Below, one piece after another: positions 9,263 through 18,083 of a stretch of 64,000 nucleotides of DNA (position 1 is the first letter of the stretch; each line of letters opens with the position of its first letter). The translations under genes were made by a program, and so were the position numbers. The stretch lies in contig NZ_WEHU01000001.1 of assembly GCF_009183415.1 (NCBI RefSeq), positions 186,001-250,000 of the forward strand. The letters run 5' to 3'. Source of the DNA: Bacillus sp. B1-b2. GTDB lineage: Bacteria; Bacillota; Bacilli; Bacillales; Cytobacillaceae. The notes under the pieces are model-generated. The model was not told where the DNA came from and did no database searches. It saw only the letters and a list, made by a program, of their open reading frames with translations.

Positions 9263-10336
9263 TTAACTGTCTTCTTTATTTACTATAATAGAAGATAGCT
9301 GGATTATATTCTTGTCAGATACATTGTATTTAGACTTTTTAGAAGAAACCTGAAATGTTACAGTATGATCCCCTTTACTAAGCCCACTTGCTACATAAAG
9401 AGATCTGTTCTTTGCAAATGGCCACCATGTGGAGATAGTAGTGACATACTCCTCATCTATAAAAACATCCATCATACCACCTTGTGGACTTCGTATTACA
9501 TTGACTCCAAGAAATGCCCCCTTGAATTCAAATTCAATCTTTGCGGCCATTTCATTAGTGGTATAGTATGCTTCATCCTTCGTAAACGAATGATCTAGAT
9601 AGGTCACTTTCTTTTTGGTAAACATAGATAGTACATTCATTTCCTCAGCTGGGATAGTAGGAGAGAGCACTTTTTTATTAGTAGAAATGGCCTTTTCAAT
9701 TATCTCTGTGATTTCCTTAGCATACAGAGTATATCCCAAATCATTAGGATGTACTAAGTCATTTGTTAATTGATTGTTAGATAATCCTGAATGTTGAAAA
9801 GGAATGCGCATATCTATATTTGTAGCATAAAACTTTTTAGATAATTCCTGAATAACACTAATAAATTCATGGTTATCTAGACTGCTTTCTGTTATGGTAA
9901 TTAGTTCTGCGTTCGGATTTAATAAAAGGAGTTCCTCTAAGAGAGAATGGTAGAAAAAATAAAATTCCTCTGCATTCATATACTTTCGGTCATTTTCTCC
10001 AAAAACAATAAAAATTAAATCCATTTGTTGAATGTCTTGGTTTTTCAGTTTATATAAACCTTCAAATGCTGTAGCTCCACTTTGGACAACTAAGTGTCTT
10101 TTTAGTTTAGAATTATAATGATAGGAGAAATAATCTTCCATTAATTGAAACCACTTGTTTTCATCGCTGCTTGCACCAGAGCTTCTGCCAATACTATCGC
10201 CGACAATTAAATAATTTACATTTCTACCAGCTTGAATCTTTTCATAAAAATTTCTATTTTGTTGATTAAATAAAAAAATACAATAGCTACCAATGATAAT
10301 GCCTATCGAAATGAGAGAATATAAGAGCTTTCTCAT
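9263..10336 (-). CDS. Membrane-anchored SGNH/GDSL hydrolase
   Basis: 357 residues. One N-terminal membrane helix (about 4-25) without a lipobox or obvious cleavage site, so probably anchored with the catalytic domain outside. SGNH blocks: IVGDSIGRSSG (Ser), FGENDRK (Asn) and DLVHPNDLGY (Asp/His). The last 110 or so residues form a separate beta-rich part ending in GDHTVTFQVSSK, like carbohydrate-esterase C-terminal domains. The combination suggests deacylation of a cell-envelope polysaccharide; substrate unknown. Single-gene unit. Confidence 0.8.
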   Translation of the reverse strand: MRKLLYSLISIGIIIGSYCIFLFNQQNRNFYEKIQAGRNVNYLIVGDSIGRSSGASSDENKWFQLMEDYFSYHYNSKLKRHLVVQSGATAFEGLYKLKNQDIQQMDLIFIVFGENDRKYMNAEEFYFFYHSLLEELLLLNPNAELITITESSLDNHEFISVIQELSKKFYATNIDMRIPFQHSGLSNNQLTNDLVHPNDLGYTLYAKEITEIIEKAISTNKKVLSPTIPAEEMNVLSMFTKKKVTYLDHSFTKDEAYYTTNEMAAKIEFEFKGAFLGVNVIRSPQGGMMDVFIDEEYVTTISTWWPFAKNRSLYVASGLSKGDHTVTFQVSSKKSKYNVSDKNIIQLSSIIVNKEDS

Positions 10337-10481
10337 TAAATGCTGACACCTAAACCTTCCATTAATGTTACGACAATAATTTAAGTAATATTATCCTTTT
10401 TTAGCTGAATATTTAACTTGCACCATTCTTTCCTATTATGTATAGTATACGTTATATCTAAGGGCTAAGGAAGGTGCGAGT

Positions 10482-10721
10482 ATGACAAAATCTTTTTATC
10501 ATTTTCTGATGAAATTTCGTCATCCTGAACCAATTGATAAAATAAGTGAATTTGCAAATCATGCTTATCATGATCATGATTTTCCTAAAAATAGTTTTGA
10601 TTATGATAGAATAAGTGATTATTTAGAGTTAAATGGTTATTACTTAGAAAGCATGAGAATTTTTGATGAAGCTTGGGAATTATATTTAGTTCAGGAAGAT
10701 AAAAAAAGTTATATCGAATAA
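10482..10721 (+). CDS. yozE: YozE-like small cytosolic protein (UPF0346)
   Basis: 79 residues. The conserved pattern SFYHFLMKFRHP, ISEFANHAYHDHDFPK, YLELNGYYLESM and FDEAW is that of the YozE/UPF0346 family, a SAM-like helical fold of unknown function found across Bacilli. Good AAGGAAGGTG ribosome site nine bases upstream. Followed immediately by a terminator, so monocistronic. Confidence 0.9.
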   Translation: MTKSFYHFLMKFRHPEPIDKISEFANHAYHDHDFPKNSFDYDRISDYLELNGYYLESMRIFDEAWELYLVQEDKKSYIE

Positions 10722-10722
10722 A

Positions 10723-10757
10723 AAACAGTCGCCTATAATTAGACGATTGTTTTTTTA
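10723..10757 (+). terminator. Terminator after yozE
   Basis: ACAGTCG...CGATTGT stem (one wobble) followed by seven T residues, two bases after the yozE stop. Confidence 0.75.
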
Positions 10758-11081
10758 TCGTTTGATGGATAATTCTTCTCTATAAAATTTTACTATTCTT
10801 TACACAAGTACTTCTTCATATAATAATTAAAACGTTACTTAAGGTAGTATATAAAAATAAGCTAAAAAGCTCTTTAGCGAAAAATTTTTCACTGCATATA
10901 CTATAAAAAAGCTTAGTGTAAGGTAATGAGAAAAAGGGATGAAGTGTTATGGAAAAAGATTGTATTGAAGTACATCATAATCTCCCCCACCCGTCAAAAT
11001 AAAAATCTTTATCCAAGAGTGTGGGGGAAATCCTTAAGGCATTAATGCCTCACCACCTTGTTTAGAGAGGATTAGATTATT
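10758..11081 (+). promoter_or_regulatory. Structured leader of yodN-like gene with small uORF
   Basis: No protein gene of normal size. A TATACTATAAAA stretch (10898-10909) may be a -10 region. A 17-codon frame at 10949-11002 starts ATG after AAAAAGGGATG and encodes MEKDCIEVHHNLPHPSK. Its last codons form the 5' arm of a stem TCCCCCAC (10983-10990) with GTGGGGGA (11021-11028). A 14-base palindrome AGGCATTAATGCCT follows (11037-11050), then the ribosome site AGAGAGGA of the downstream gene. Translation of the small frame would open the GC-rich stem, so coupling is possible; unproven. Confidence 0.4.
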
Positions 11082-11780
11082 ATGACAAATCAAAAAAAAC
11101 CAAGATTTAAAATTGGAGACACTGTCGTTATTACCATATATGGAACAGTAGGAAAAATCACGAGCGTCAAATTTTTAGATAACATGCATGTGTATGAAGT
11201 TAATAAAAGCGAGGGATTATACTTAGAATCAAGCTTGCAAATGCTTTCGGAATATGAAGGTGAAATTACAGACACAGAAAAAATTGACATTGAGTATCAC
11301 TTCTTTATTGGAGACTTGGTAAAGGTTAGAGGGTATGGCTCAAATTTATTCAAAATAATGGGGTTTCGTACAGAAATATGGAGATACAAGTCAGATGCTT
11401 GGGAAGATATTATCTATGAATTATCAAGAGTAAGTGATGGGGAATGGCTAGAGGCTGCTGAAGATGAATTAACCCTAGTTGCTGACAAAGATAGTGCGGA
11501 TACGTTCATACAAAAGCTTGGATTATTATATATTATGGACAAAAAAAAGAAACCAGTAAACTTAAATAAAACAAACAGCTCTTATCGACAATCAGAAAAG
11601 GAGCTGTTAGAAACGGCTAAAGAGAAACAAGAATTGATTGATGGTTTACTAGATTTATACAATGATTATACTGTGTTGTATAAGCTATTTAAAGATCCAG
11701 AGTATGAACAGGTGTTGAAGCAAACGATGAGAAAATTAAAACGGATAAGTAAGAAAAATGATGACCAAAATGTGGTTTAA
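11082..11780 (+). CDS. yodN: YodN-like protein with tandem KOW/SH3-like repeats
   Basis: 232 residues, no signal peptide or membrane helix. Two short beta-barrel-like segments, RFKIGDTVVI near residue 7 and FFIGDLVKVRGYG near residue 73, resemble KOW/SH3 barrels; a long charged helix follows (residues 165-232). It resembles B. subtilis YodN as I remember it, and the downstream YozD-like gene strengthens that, since yodN and yozD are neighbours there. Function unknown; an RNA- or ribosome-binding role would be a guess from the fold. Confidence 0.65.
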   Translation: MTNQKKPRFKIGDTVVITIYGTVGKITSVKFLDNMHVYEVNKSEGLYLESSLQMLSEYEGEITDTEKIDIEYHFFIGDLVKVRGYGSNLFKIMGFRTEIWRYKSDAWEDIIYELSRVSDGEWLEAAEDELTLVADKDSADTFIQKLGLLYIMDKKKKPVNLNKTNSSYRQSEKELLETAKEKQELIDGLLDLYNDYTVLYKLFKDPEYEQVLKQTMRKLKRISKKNDDQNVV

Positions 11781-11935
11781 TGAGCGAATAATAGATATAA
11801 AAATAGTGGTACACTTATGGCTATAAAAGAGATAAATAGTCTACTAGTTATTTTTTCAAAGGAAGAAACAATTTGACTTTCCTCGGCATTTACATCTGCT
11901 TTAATTATTTCAACTAAATTTTGCATGGAATTCAT
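11777..11935 (-). CDS. Small tail-anchored-type membrane protein, 52 residues
   Basis: ATG at 11935 with a full AAAGGAGG ribosome site eight bases upstream, the best in this stretch. The product has a polar, acidic N-terminal half (MNSMQNLVEIIKADVNAEES) and one C-terminal membrane helix (about residues 32-50, rich in FISFIAISVPLFLYLLF). It converges on the yodN-like gene and overlaps its last four bases. No family recognised. Too short for usual ORF cut-offs, but ribosome site, helix and codon use make it a credible gene. Confidence 0.65.
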   Translation of the reverse strand: MNSMQNLVEIIKADVNAEESQIVSSFEKITSRLFISFIAISVPLFLYLLFAH

Positions 11936-12152
11936 CTTTTATGGCCTCCTTTGTTTTATCTATTTCACTATATGTATAAGCATTTGAAAACATGTCTTCC
12001 TTTTAAAAAATTCTTCTTTTTGAAAATAAGAGAAAGAAATCTTGCTATTTTAAGATTTCACTTGAAATATAGGTGGGATTGTCAGATAATTTTACCAAGT
12101 AAGAATTTTTATCTTTATGTCACATATATTCTTTATAAAGGGGGCGATAAGC

Positions 12153-12323
12153 TTGAAAGAAATCGACGTGATTATTGATACGGAGGAAATAGCAGAGTTT
12201 TTCTTTCGGGAGCTAGTAAAAAGGGGGTTCGTTCCCACAGAAGGTGAGATTGAAGAATTAGCTGACATAACTTTTGAATATTTACTTGATAAGTGTATTA
12301 TTGATGAAGAAGTGGATGAATAA
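12153..12323 (+). CDS. yozD: YozD-like small protein
   Basis: 56 residues from the TTG at 12153, which has AAAGGGGG eight bases upstream. Sequence begins MKEIDVIIDTEEIAEFFFRE and is strongly acidic towards the end. It matches my recollection of B. subtilis YozD (KEIDV, IDTEEIAEFFF, RGFVP). Function unknown. Ends at a strong terminator. Confidence 0.75.
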   Translation: MKEIDVIIDTEEIAEFFFRELVKRGFVPTEGEIEELADITFEYLLDKCIIDEEVDE

Positions 12324-12340
12324 ACTAACCATTACATGTT

Positions 12341-12370
12341 AAAATGGCAAAGTTATTTTGCCATTTTTTT
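12341..12370 (+). terminator. Terminator after yozD
   Basis: AAAATGGCAAA/TTTTGCCATTTT stem with a four-base loop and a T run. Confidence 0.9.
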
Positions 12371-12484
12371 AATGAGAAAAATATATTTATAGACTTGAAA
12401 CCTTTTAGTCACTGAGCCGTATTATTATAAGCAGAAATAAGAATTAAAGTAGAATAGATAATTCACTAGAAGGAGTCGGTAATA

Positions 12485-13255
12485 ATGTCATTTTTTCAAA
12501 AAGTCCTTGCAAGTATAGGGGTAGGAGCAGCAAAAGTAGACACTATCTTGAGGAAAGAGCAATATTTCCCCGGAGAGCTTGTAGAAGGAGAAGTACATGT
12601 TAAAGGAGGAGAGGTTGCTCAACAAATAGATTGCATTTATCTTGCTTTACATGCTACATATGAGAAAGAAGTAGATGATAAAAAACATACTAGTACAGCA
12701 ACTGTTCATCAAGTAAAGATACTAGAAGATTTTATGATCGAGGCTAATAAGGAAAAAGTGATTCCTTTTTCTTTTAGGCTTCCAAATGATACGCCTTTAA
12801 CGATAGGAAAAACAAATGTATATATATCCACGGGATTAGATATTAAAAACGCAATCGATCCTAGTGATAATGATTATATTAAAGTTAATCCGAACGAACT
12901 TGTTCAAACTTTAATGAACACTGTTTCAGAGCTAGGATTTCGCTTAGTATCAGCGGAATGTAAAGCTGCTTCTTCTATCTATCGAAATAGACTACCATTT
13001 ATTCAAGAGCTAGAATATAAACCGTTATCAGGTCCTTTCTATGGTTCTTTAGATGAACTAGAAATAATGTTACTTTCTATTGAAGAGCACACGATTGAAA
13101 TGCTTTTACAAGTAGATAGAAAAGCTAAAGGGTTAAGTGGTTTATTTGCAGAAGCTCTAGATATGGATGAATCATTTGTTAGTGTTACTATTAGTAAAAA
13201 TGATATACCAAATTTGAAACAAAAAATGCAGTCTATCATTGCTAAATATGCTTAA
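12485..13255 (+). CDS. spo0M: Sporulation-control protein Spo0M
   Basis: 256 residues, full length for Spo0M. Arrestin-like fold: the N-terminal FPGELVEGEVHVKGGE segment and the FRLPNDTPLTIG segment near residue 98 are family hallmarks; the second half carries the Spo0M C-terminal domain (GLSGLFAEALDMDES). In B. subtilis Spo0M affects initiation of sporulation and is expressed from a SigH promoter; I could not fix a SigH site by eye. AGAAGGAG ribosome site, ATG start. Presence supports an endospore-forming host. Confidence 0.92.
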   Translation: MSFFQKVLASIGVGAAKVDTILRKEQYFPGELVEGEVHVKGGEVAQQIDCIYLALHATYEKEVDDKKHTSTATVHQVKILEDFMIEANKEKVIPFSFRLPNDTPLTIGKTNVYISTGLDIKNAIDPSDNDYIKVNPNELVQTLMNTVSELGFRLVSAECKAASSIYRNRLPFIQELEYKPLSGPFYGSLDELEIMLLSIEEHTIEMLLQVDRKAKGLSGLFAEALDMDESFVSVTISKNDIPNLKQKMQSIIAKYA

Positions 13256-13327
13256 ATAGTGGTTCATTAGAATAGTAGTTAAATCATTTCGCATAATTTT
13301 TTGTAAAAAAGCTGGCCAATATATATG

Positions 13328-13400
13328 GATTATAGATCACTTCCAGAAGGAAGCAATCTATAATCTTAAGTCTATCTTAGTTATTTAAGGGTAGACTTTT
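13328..13400. terminator. Two adjacent hairpins between spo0M and a minus-strand small gene
   Basis: First hairpin GATTATAGAT (13328-13337)/ATCTATAATC (13356-13365) with an inner CTTCC/GGAAG stem. Second hairpin AAGTCTA/TAGACTT (13368-13398) followed by Ts on the plus strand and reaching the stop of the convergent gene; probably a shared bidirectional terminator. Confidence 0.65.
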
Positions 13401-13526
13401 TTAATTTTTTCGCTCTTTAGCGGAATATTCTTTACCATGTGCTTCTTGTTCAGCTATGATAGCTTCTTTTGGTATATGGTTGTTCTTTTTTGGAGAATTA
13501 ATACGATTACGATGCTTTTTGCCCAT
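13401..13526 (-). CDS. Small basic protein, 41 residues
   Basis: ATG at 13526 with AAAGGGGA eleven bases upstream. Encodes MGKKHRNRINSPKKNNHIPK followed by EAIIAEQEAHGKEYSAKERKN. Very basic and hydrophilic, without membrane helix; the length and composition resemble the many minor small proteins of Bacillus spores, but I recognise no family. Ends directly at the hairpin at 13368. Upstream gap to deoD (13527-13789) shows no other gene. Confidence 0.55.
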   Translation of the reverse strand: MGKKHRNRINSPKKNNHIPKEAIIAEQEAHGKEYSAKERKN

Positions 13527-13789
13527 ATCAGTCACAATCCCCTTTAGTCACATTTTCTCTCTTAGTTATATAAGAGACTAACTTTAGTATAACCTGGAGT
13601 GAAAGAGTTATGCTAAAATGAAATAGGTTTTACACTGCTTTATGTTATGATATAGTCAAATAGTAGTTTTGTAAGAGTAGATTCTATTCTTTGGTATAAG
13701 GTAAGAAATAGAGCTACTTTATGTGATCTAATAAGAATTATCGGTACTACTACATGAAAAAATAATATACTAATTTGGAGGTTCACAAA

Positions 13790-14494
13790 ATGAGTGTACA
13801 TATTGGTGCAAAAGAAAATGAAATAGCAGAAACAGTTCTATTACCAGGAGATCCGTTGCGAGCAAAATATATAGCAGAAACCTTTTTAGAGAATGCAACT
13901 TGCTATAACGAAGTAAGAAATATGTTTGGTTATACGGGAACTTATAAAGGAAAAAGAATTAGTGTACAAGGAACAGGAATGGGAGTTCCATCCATTTCTA
14001 TTTACATTAATGAATTAATTAGTAGTTATAATGTTCAAAACTTAATTCGTGTTGGTACTTGTGGTGCTATTCAAAAAGATGTTAAGGTTCGTGATGTTAT
14101 CTTAGCCATGAGTGCATCAACAGATTCTCAAATGAACCGACTAACTTTTGGTGGAGTAGATTATGCACCAACTGCTGACTTTGATTTACTTAAAAGAGCA
14201 TATGACAGTGGTGTAGAAAAAGGATTATCATTAAAAGTAGGAAATGTATTTACAGCAGATATGTTCTACAATGACAACGCAGAGTTAGAAAAATGGGCTA
14301 AATATCAAATCTTGGCTATTGAAATGGAATCGTCGGCACTATATACGATTGCAGCTAAATTTAATCGTAAAGCTCTTTCTGTACTTACAGTTAGTGACCA
14401 TATTCTAACTGGAGAAGAAACAACTGCTCAAGAAAGACAAACTACATTTAACGAAATGATTGAAGTAGCATTAGAAGCTGCAATTAAAGAATAA
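13790..14494 (+). CDS. deoD: Purine-nucleoside phosphorylase DeoD
   Basis: 234 residues from the ATG at 13790 behind TTTGGAGG; a TTG at 13775 overlaps that site. Family blocks: [14 protein letters not shown], the RVGTCGAI phosphate/ribose loop near residue 87, [12 protein letters not shown] near 180 and SDHILTGEE near 204. Cleaves purine (deoxy)nucleosides with phosphate in the salvage pathway; hexameric high-molecular-mass class. Next to a YodJ-like carboxypeptidase gene as in B. subtilis. Confidence 0.96.
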   Translation: MSVHIGAKENEIAETVLLPGDPLRAKYIAETFLENATCYNEVRNMFGYTGTYKGKRISVQGTGMGVPSISIYINELISSYNVQNLIRVGTCGAIQKDVKVRDVILAMSASTDSQMNRLTFGGVDYAPTADFDLLKRAYDSGVEKGLSLKVGNVFTADMFYNDNAELEKWAKYQILAIEMESSALYTIAAKFNRKALSVLTVSDHILTGEETTAQERQTTFNEMIEVALEAAIKE

Positions 14495-14546
14495 ATTTTC
14501 ATTATTTAAAGCTCTATTTAAAAAGAGAAAGTTTTAGGTGATACCA

Positions 14547-15401
14547 ATGAAAAAAATGATAGCTTATTCTATTATGGCTATTTCAGCATCCGTTTGCCTA
14601 TCAAGTTGTGACAAAATAGATGTAGATGCTATAAAGAATAAAATTCCTTTTTTACAATCAGAAGATAAAGGGAAAGAGGAAGAAACACAAACTACACCAA
14701 ATGAAGAGGAGGATGCTCCAACTGAAGAAAATAATAATCAGGAAGAAGCATCTCCTTGGACTTTAGAGTCTATCTTTTTTAATGAAATTGCAGAGGTAGA
14801 TGGTAGAAATATCATACAAAATCCTACCAACACAGTATCACTTGTTAATAAAGATTTTGGGTTACCAGATACATACGCTCCTAGTGATTTAGTAAGACCA
14901 AATGTTAGCTTTTCCTTTGGTGACCAAGATATTGAAAAGAGTTACATGAGAGAAGAAGCAGCAAGAGCCTTAGAAAAAATGTTTACTGTTGCGCAAAATG
15001 AAGGAATTCATTTATTTGCCGTTTCAGGATACCGTTCCTTTACACGTCAAAAAGAAGTATTTGACGCAGAGGTTAGTCAAGTTGGTGAAGAAAAAGCTGT
15101 TGAAGCGGTAGCTTACCCTGGAAATAGTGAGCATCAAACTGGATTAGCGATGGATATTAGTAGTCAAAGTGTTAATTTTTTATTAACAGAGGATTATGGG
15201 GTAACAGTGGAAGGTCAGTGGCTTGCTAATAATGCTCATCTATTTGGTTTTATTTTACGCTACCCACAAGGGAAGGAAGATATTACAAAATATAAATATG
15301 AGCCATGGCATTTCCGTTATGTAGGAGAAAAATCTGCTAAAGACATATATGAAAATGATTGGACATTAGAAGAATACTTTAACAATGTGCGTAAGATCTA
15401 G
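14547..15401 (+). CDS. yodJ: Lipoprotein D-alanyl-D-alanine carboxypeptidase, VanY family (YodJ-like)
   Basis: 284 residues from the ATG at 14547 (AGGTG six bases upstream). Lipoprotein signal with lipobox LSSC near residue 21, then a charged, Glu/Asn-rich linker, then the VanY metallopeptidase domain: GYRSFTRQK, the zinc ligands in SEHQTGLAMDIS (His and Asp) and the final EPWHFRY with catalytic Glu and zinc His. Trims D-Ala from peptidoglycan stem peptides outside the membrane. Follows deoD by about 50 bases and is likely in the same transcript; terminator downstream. Confidence 0.9.
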   Translation: MKKMIAYSIMAISASVCLSSCDKIDVDAIKNKIPFLQSEDKGKEEETQTTPNEEEDAPTEENNNQEEASPWTLESIFFNEIAEVDGRNIIQNPTNTVSLVNKDFGLPDTYAPSDLVRPNVSFSFGDQDIEKSYMREEAARALEKMFTVAQNEGIHLFAVSGYRSFTRQKEVFDAEVSQVGEEKAVEAVAYPGNSEHQTGLAMDISSQSVNFLLTEDYGVTVEGQWLANNAHLFGFILRYPQGKEDITKYKYEPWHFRYVGEKSAKDIYENDWTLEEYFNNVRKI

Positions 15402-15405
15402 TAAT

Positions 15406-15450
15406 GAGAAGGTGGGAGTGACACATATTGTCATTCCTTTTCTCTTTTTT
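15406..15450 (+). terminator. Terminator after yodJ-like gene
   Basis: Long imperfect stem GAGAAGGTGGGAGTGACA / TGTCATTCCTTTTCTC followed by TTTTTT. Confidence 0.85.
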
Positions 15451-15548
15451 GTATTACTACATAAAATATTTGATAACTTTAAATTAAAAATGGTATTCTA
15501 ATTTCATATGGAGTGCAATTGCTCTTAATGCTGAAAGTGGTGAAATAT

Positions 15549-17015
15549 TTGGATAACGAACAGAACACGAAAGAACCAGAACATGATTCAAAACCAGGTT
15601 ACATAAAAATGAAGAAATTTTATTTTGTTATGCTACTGTTAGCACTTGTCATTGCTGCTGCTGGAATAACAACAGTAGTTTTATCCTTGGGAGAAAAGGC
15701 TGTTGTTACAGAATCAGAACAACGAGCAGATTTTAGTAAGTTGTACGCTGCCTATGATGCATTAGTTTCAGAGTATTATAAAGACCTAGATACCGGTGAT
15801 TTAGTAAACGGTGCTATTGATGGTATGTTTACTGCGTTAGAAGATCCTTACTCTGTTTATATGAATGAGGAGGAAGCAGCAAGTTTTCAACAAAGCATTT
15901 CGTCGTCTTTCGAAGGGATTGGCGCGGAAATTCAACAAATGGATGATCGTATCATGGTAGTCACACCGATTAAAGGATCACCTGCAGAAGAAGCTGGAAT
16001 TAAACCGAATGATATCATTCTCACAGTGGACGGGAAATCTCTCCAAGGGATGAGTTCTTCAGAAGCTGTTTTATTAATTAGAGGGGAAAAGGGAACTACT
16101 GTTCAATTAGAGATTGAGCGTAATGGATCGAGCACCCCTCTTAAAATATCTATAGTTCGAGATACAATACCAATAGATACTGTTTATGGAGAACTAGGTG
16201 AAGATGGTATCGCTAAAATTCAAATAACTAGCTTCTCTGAACATACTTCTTCAGAGTTAGTAACGTTGTTAAATGAATACAGCGAAAAAGGCATGAAAGG
16301 GATTGTGCTAGATTTACGTCAAAACCCAGGTGGACTATTAGAGGAAGTGAAGAAAATAGCGAGCCTTTTTGTTCCAAATGGAGAAATCATTTATGAAATC
16401 GAACATAAAAATGGAACAATCGATAAAGTAACTTCTTCCAATAGTAATAATATAGATATTCCACTTGTTGTGCTTATTGATAGTGGTAGTGCTAGTGCTT
16501 CTGAAATACTAGCTGGTGCTGTCAGTCAATCCGCAGAAATTCCACTAGTTGGTGTTACATCATTTGGAAAAGGAACTGTGCAAACAGCGAAGACCTTTAC
16601 AGATGGAAGCAATATAAAATATACCATCGATAAATGGTTAACACCTAATGGTAGCTGGATACATGAAAAAGGGATTGAACCAACATATAAAGTGGAATTA
16701 CCAAGTTATGCAAATCTAACGATGATTAATCCTGATTCTAAATTAGAAGAAGGTACTAATTCAGATGAAGTAAAAACTGCTCAAGAAATGTTAAAAGCAT
16801 TAGGGTATGAGTTAGAAGAAGCAAATGGCTACTTTGATGCTAGTACAATAGAAGCAACAAAAGCATTTCAACAAAAAGAAAATCTTGAGGTAAATGGCAT
16901 TGTGACAGGTGAAACAACAAATGCTTTAATGAATGCTGTTCGGACATTGATTCAAGAAAATGATACGCAAATGCAAAAAGCTGTAGAAGTTCTTCAAGGA
17001 GAACTAGCAAAATAA
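15549..17015 (+). CDS. ctpA: Carboxy-terminal processing protease (S41)
   Basis: 488 residues from the TTG at 15549, which follows AAAGTGGTG; earlier in-frame starts lack a ribosome site. One membrane helix (about residues 22-44), PDZ domain (about 110-190), then the S41 catalytic domain with Ser in GSASASEILAGA (about 317) and Lys in FGKGTVQ (about 342). The last 80 residues are a peptidoglycan-binding repeat (AQEMLKALGYELEEANGYFD). Cell-surface serine protease; CtpA/CtpB of Bacillus act in envelope proteolysis and sporulation signalling. I favour CtpA from context with deoD and yodJ, but CtpB cannot be excluded. Confidence 0.88.
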   Translation: MDNEQNTKEPEHDSKPGYIKMKKFYFVMLLLALVIAAAGITTVVLSLGEKAVVTESEQRADFSKLYAAYDALVSEYYKDLDTGDLVNGAIDGMFTALEDPYSVYMNEEEAASFQQSISSSFEGIGAEIQQMDDRIMVVTPIKGSPAEEAGIKPNDIILTVDGKSLQGMSSSEAVLLIRGEKGTTVQLEIERNGSSTPLKISIVRDTIPIDTVYGELGEDGIAKIQITSFSEHTSSELVTLLNEYSEKGMKGIVLDLRQNPGGLLEEVKKIASLFVPNGEIIYEIEHKNGTIDKVTSSNSNNIDIPLVVLIDSGSASASEILAGAVSQSAEIPLVGVTSFGKGTVQTAKTFTDGSNIKYTIDKWLTPNGSWIHEKGIEPTYKVELPSYANLTMINPDSKLEEGTNSDEVKTAQEMLKALGYELEEANGYFDASTIEATKAFQQKENLEVNGIVTGETTNALMNAVRTLIQENDTQMQKAVEVLQGELAK

Positions 17016-17102
17016 GGAGAGAAATTAGGGTGGCGATTCTGTCATCCTATTTTTCTTCCAGTAGAAATATATCTAAATAAAGAATGAAAGAGGGATGTTG
17101 TG

Positions 17103-18008
17103 TTGAAAAAAACCGATATTTACATATTATCAGGATTCCTAGGAAGTGGAAAAACAACCTTACTAAAAGAAATACTAATAAAAGAAAAAGAATTAGGGCG
17201 TAAAGTCGCCGTATTGATGAATGAAATGGGGAGTATTTCCATTGATAGTAACGAAGTGAATGAAGATATCCCACTTAAAGAATTATTAGGAGGATGTGTT
17301 TGCTGCACCATCCAAGACAAGCTTGAAGCGCAAATACAATCATTATTACTAGAAGAACAACCAGATGTCATTTATTTAGAGACAACCGGAGCAGCACATC
17401 CTGTTGAAACAATGGACGGGATATTGTCTCCCTACTTTGTTGATAAACTTCATCTAAGAGGAATTATTACTGTTATAAATGGAGAACAATGGCTTGTACG
17501 CTCTCAATTAAGCCCTGCTATTCATCAATTAATTTTGGAGCAAGCTCGTCATGCCAGCTTAATTATTGTAAACAAAGAAAGTCTTTTATCAGAGACAGAA
17601 AAAGCAAAAATAACATTTGAATTACAGTCTATAAGTCCATATGCTTTTACCATTCTTACTAATTATTCTAAATTTCCTTTTCAAAAGCTCTTAGAAATGG
17701 ATAGTCAAGTACAAAGTAAGGTGGAGAAACAACCAATGCAAAAATTACAGTTGAGTTCGTATGTATATAAGTTTACTAGAACCATTGCTTCCGATAAATT
17801 TGAAGATTTTCTTAGAGCACTTCCAGAAACTATTTATCGGATTAAGGGATATGTTCAGTTTCATCATTCACCTTATCCAGTTCTCTTTCAATATTCATAT
17901 GGGATGCCTCTCTTTATGAATGAAGAAATGAAAATGCCCTTAAATATGGTTTTTATAGGAGAAAATATGAATTGGGGAGAAGTAGAAGATAAGTTAAATC
18001 AACTATAA
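17103..18008 (+). CDS. CobW/G3E family metal-chaperone-like GTPase
   Basis: About 301 residues; starts at TTG 17103 or the GTG directly before it, both behind AAGAGGGA. P-loop GFLGSGKTTLL at residue 10, the metal-binding GGCVCC motif (CxCC) near 62, ETTGAAHP near 96 and the guanine-specificity NKES near 157, then the C-terminal CobW domain, which here is short. G3E proteins deliver zinc, nickel or cobalt to targets. There is no zinc-uptake gene or Zur box nearby that I can see, so the metal is unknown. Confidence 0.85.
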   Translation: MKKTDIYILSGFLGSGKTTLLKEILIKEKELGRKVAVLMNEMGSISIDSNEVNEDIPLKELLGGCVCCTIQDKLEAQIQSLLLEEQPDVIYLETTGAAHPVETMDGILSPYFVDKLHLRGIITVINGEQWLVRSQLSPAIHQLILEQARHASLIIVNKESLLSETEKAKITFELQSISPYAFTILTNYSKFPFQKLLEMDSQVQSKVEKQPMQKLQLSSYVYKFTRTIASDKFEDFLRALPETIYRIKGYVQFHHSPYPVLFQYSYGMPLFMNEEMKMPLNMVFIGENMNWGEVEDKLNQL

Positions 18009-18083
18009 GAAGAAATTGGCATTGCTTACTGTGTGGAAAGTAGGGAACACTCTTCATATAAGATTGAGTGAAGGATGGTTAAA

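Noticed and set aside
11921-12178. 85-codon plus-strand frame
   Set aside because: Runs over the promoter region of the better-supported minus-strand small gene and into the YozD-like gene in another frame; low-complexity, no ribosome site.
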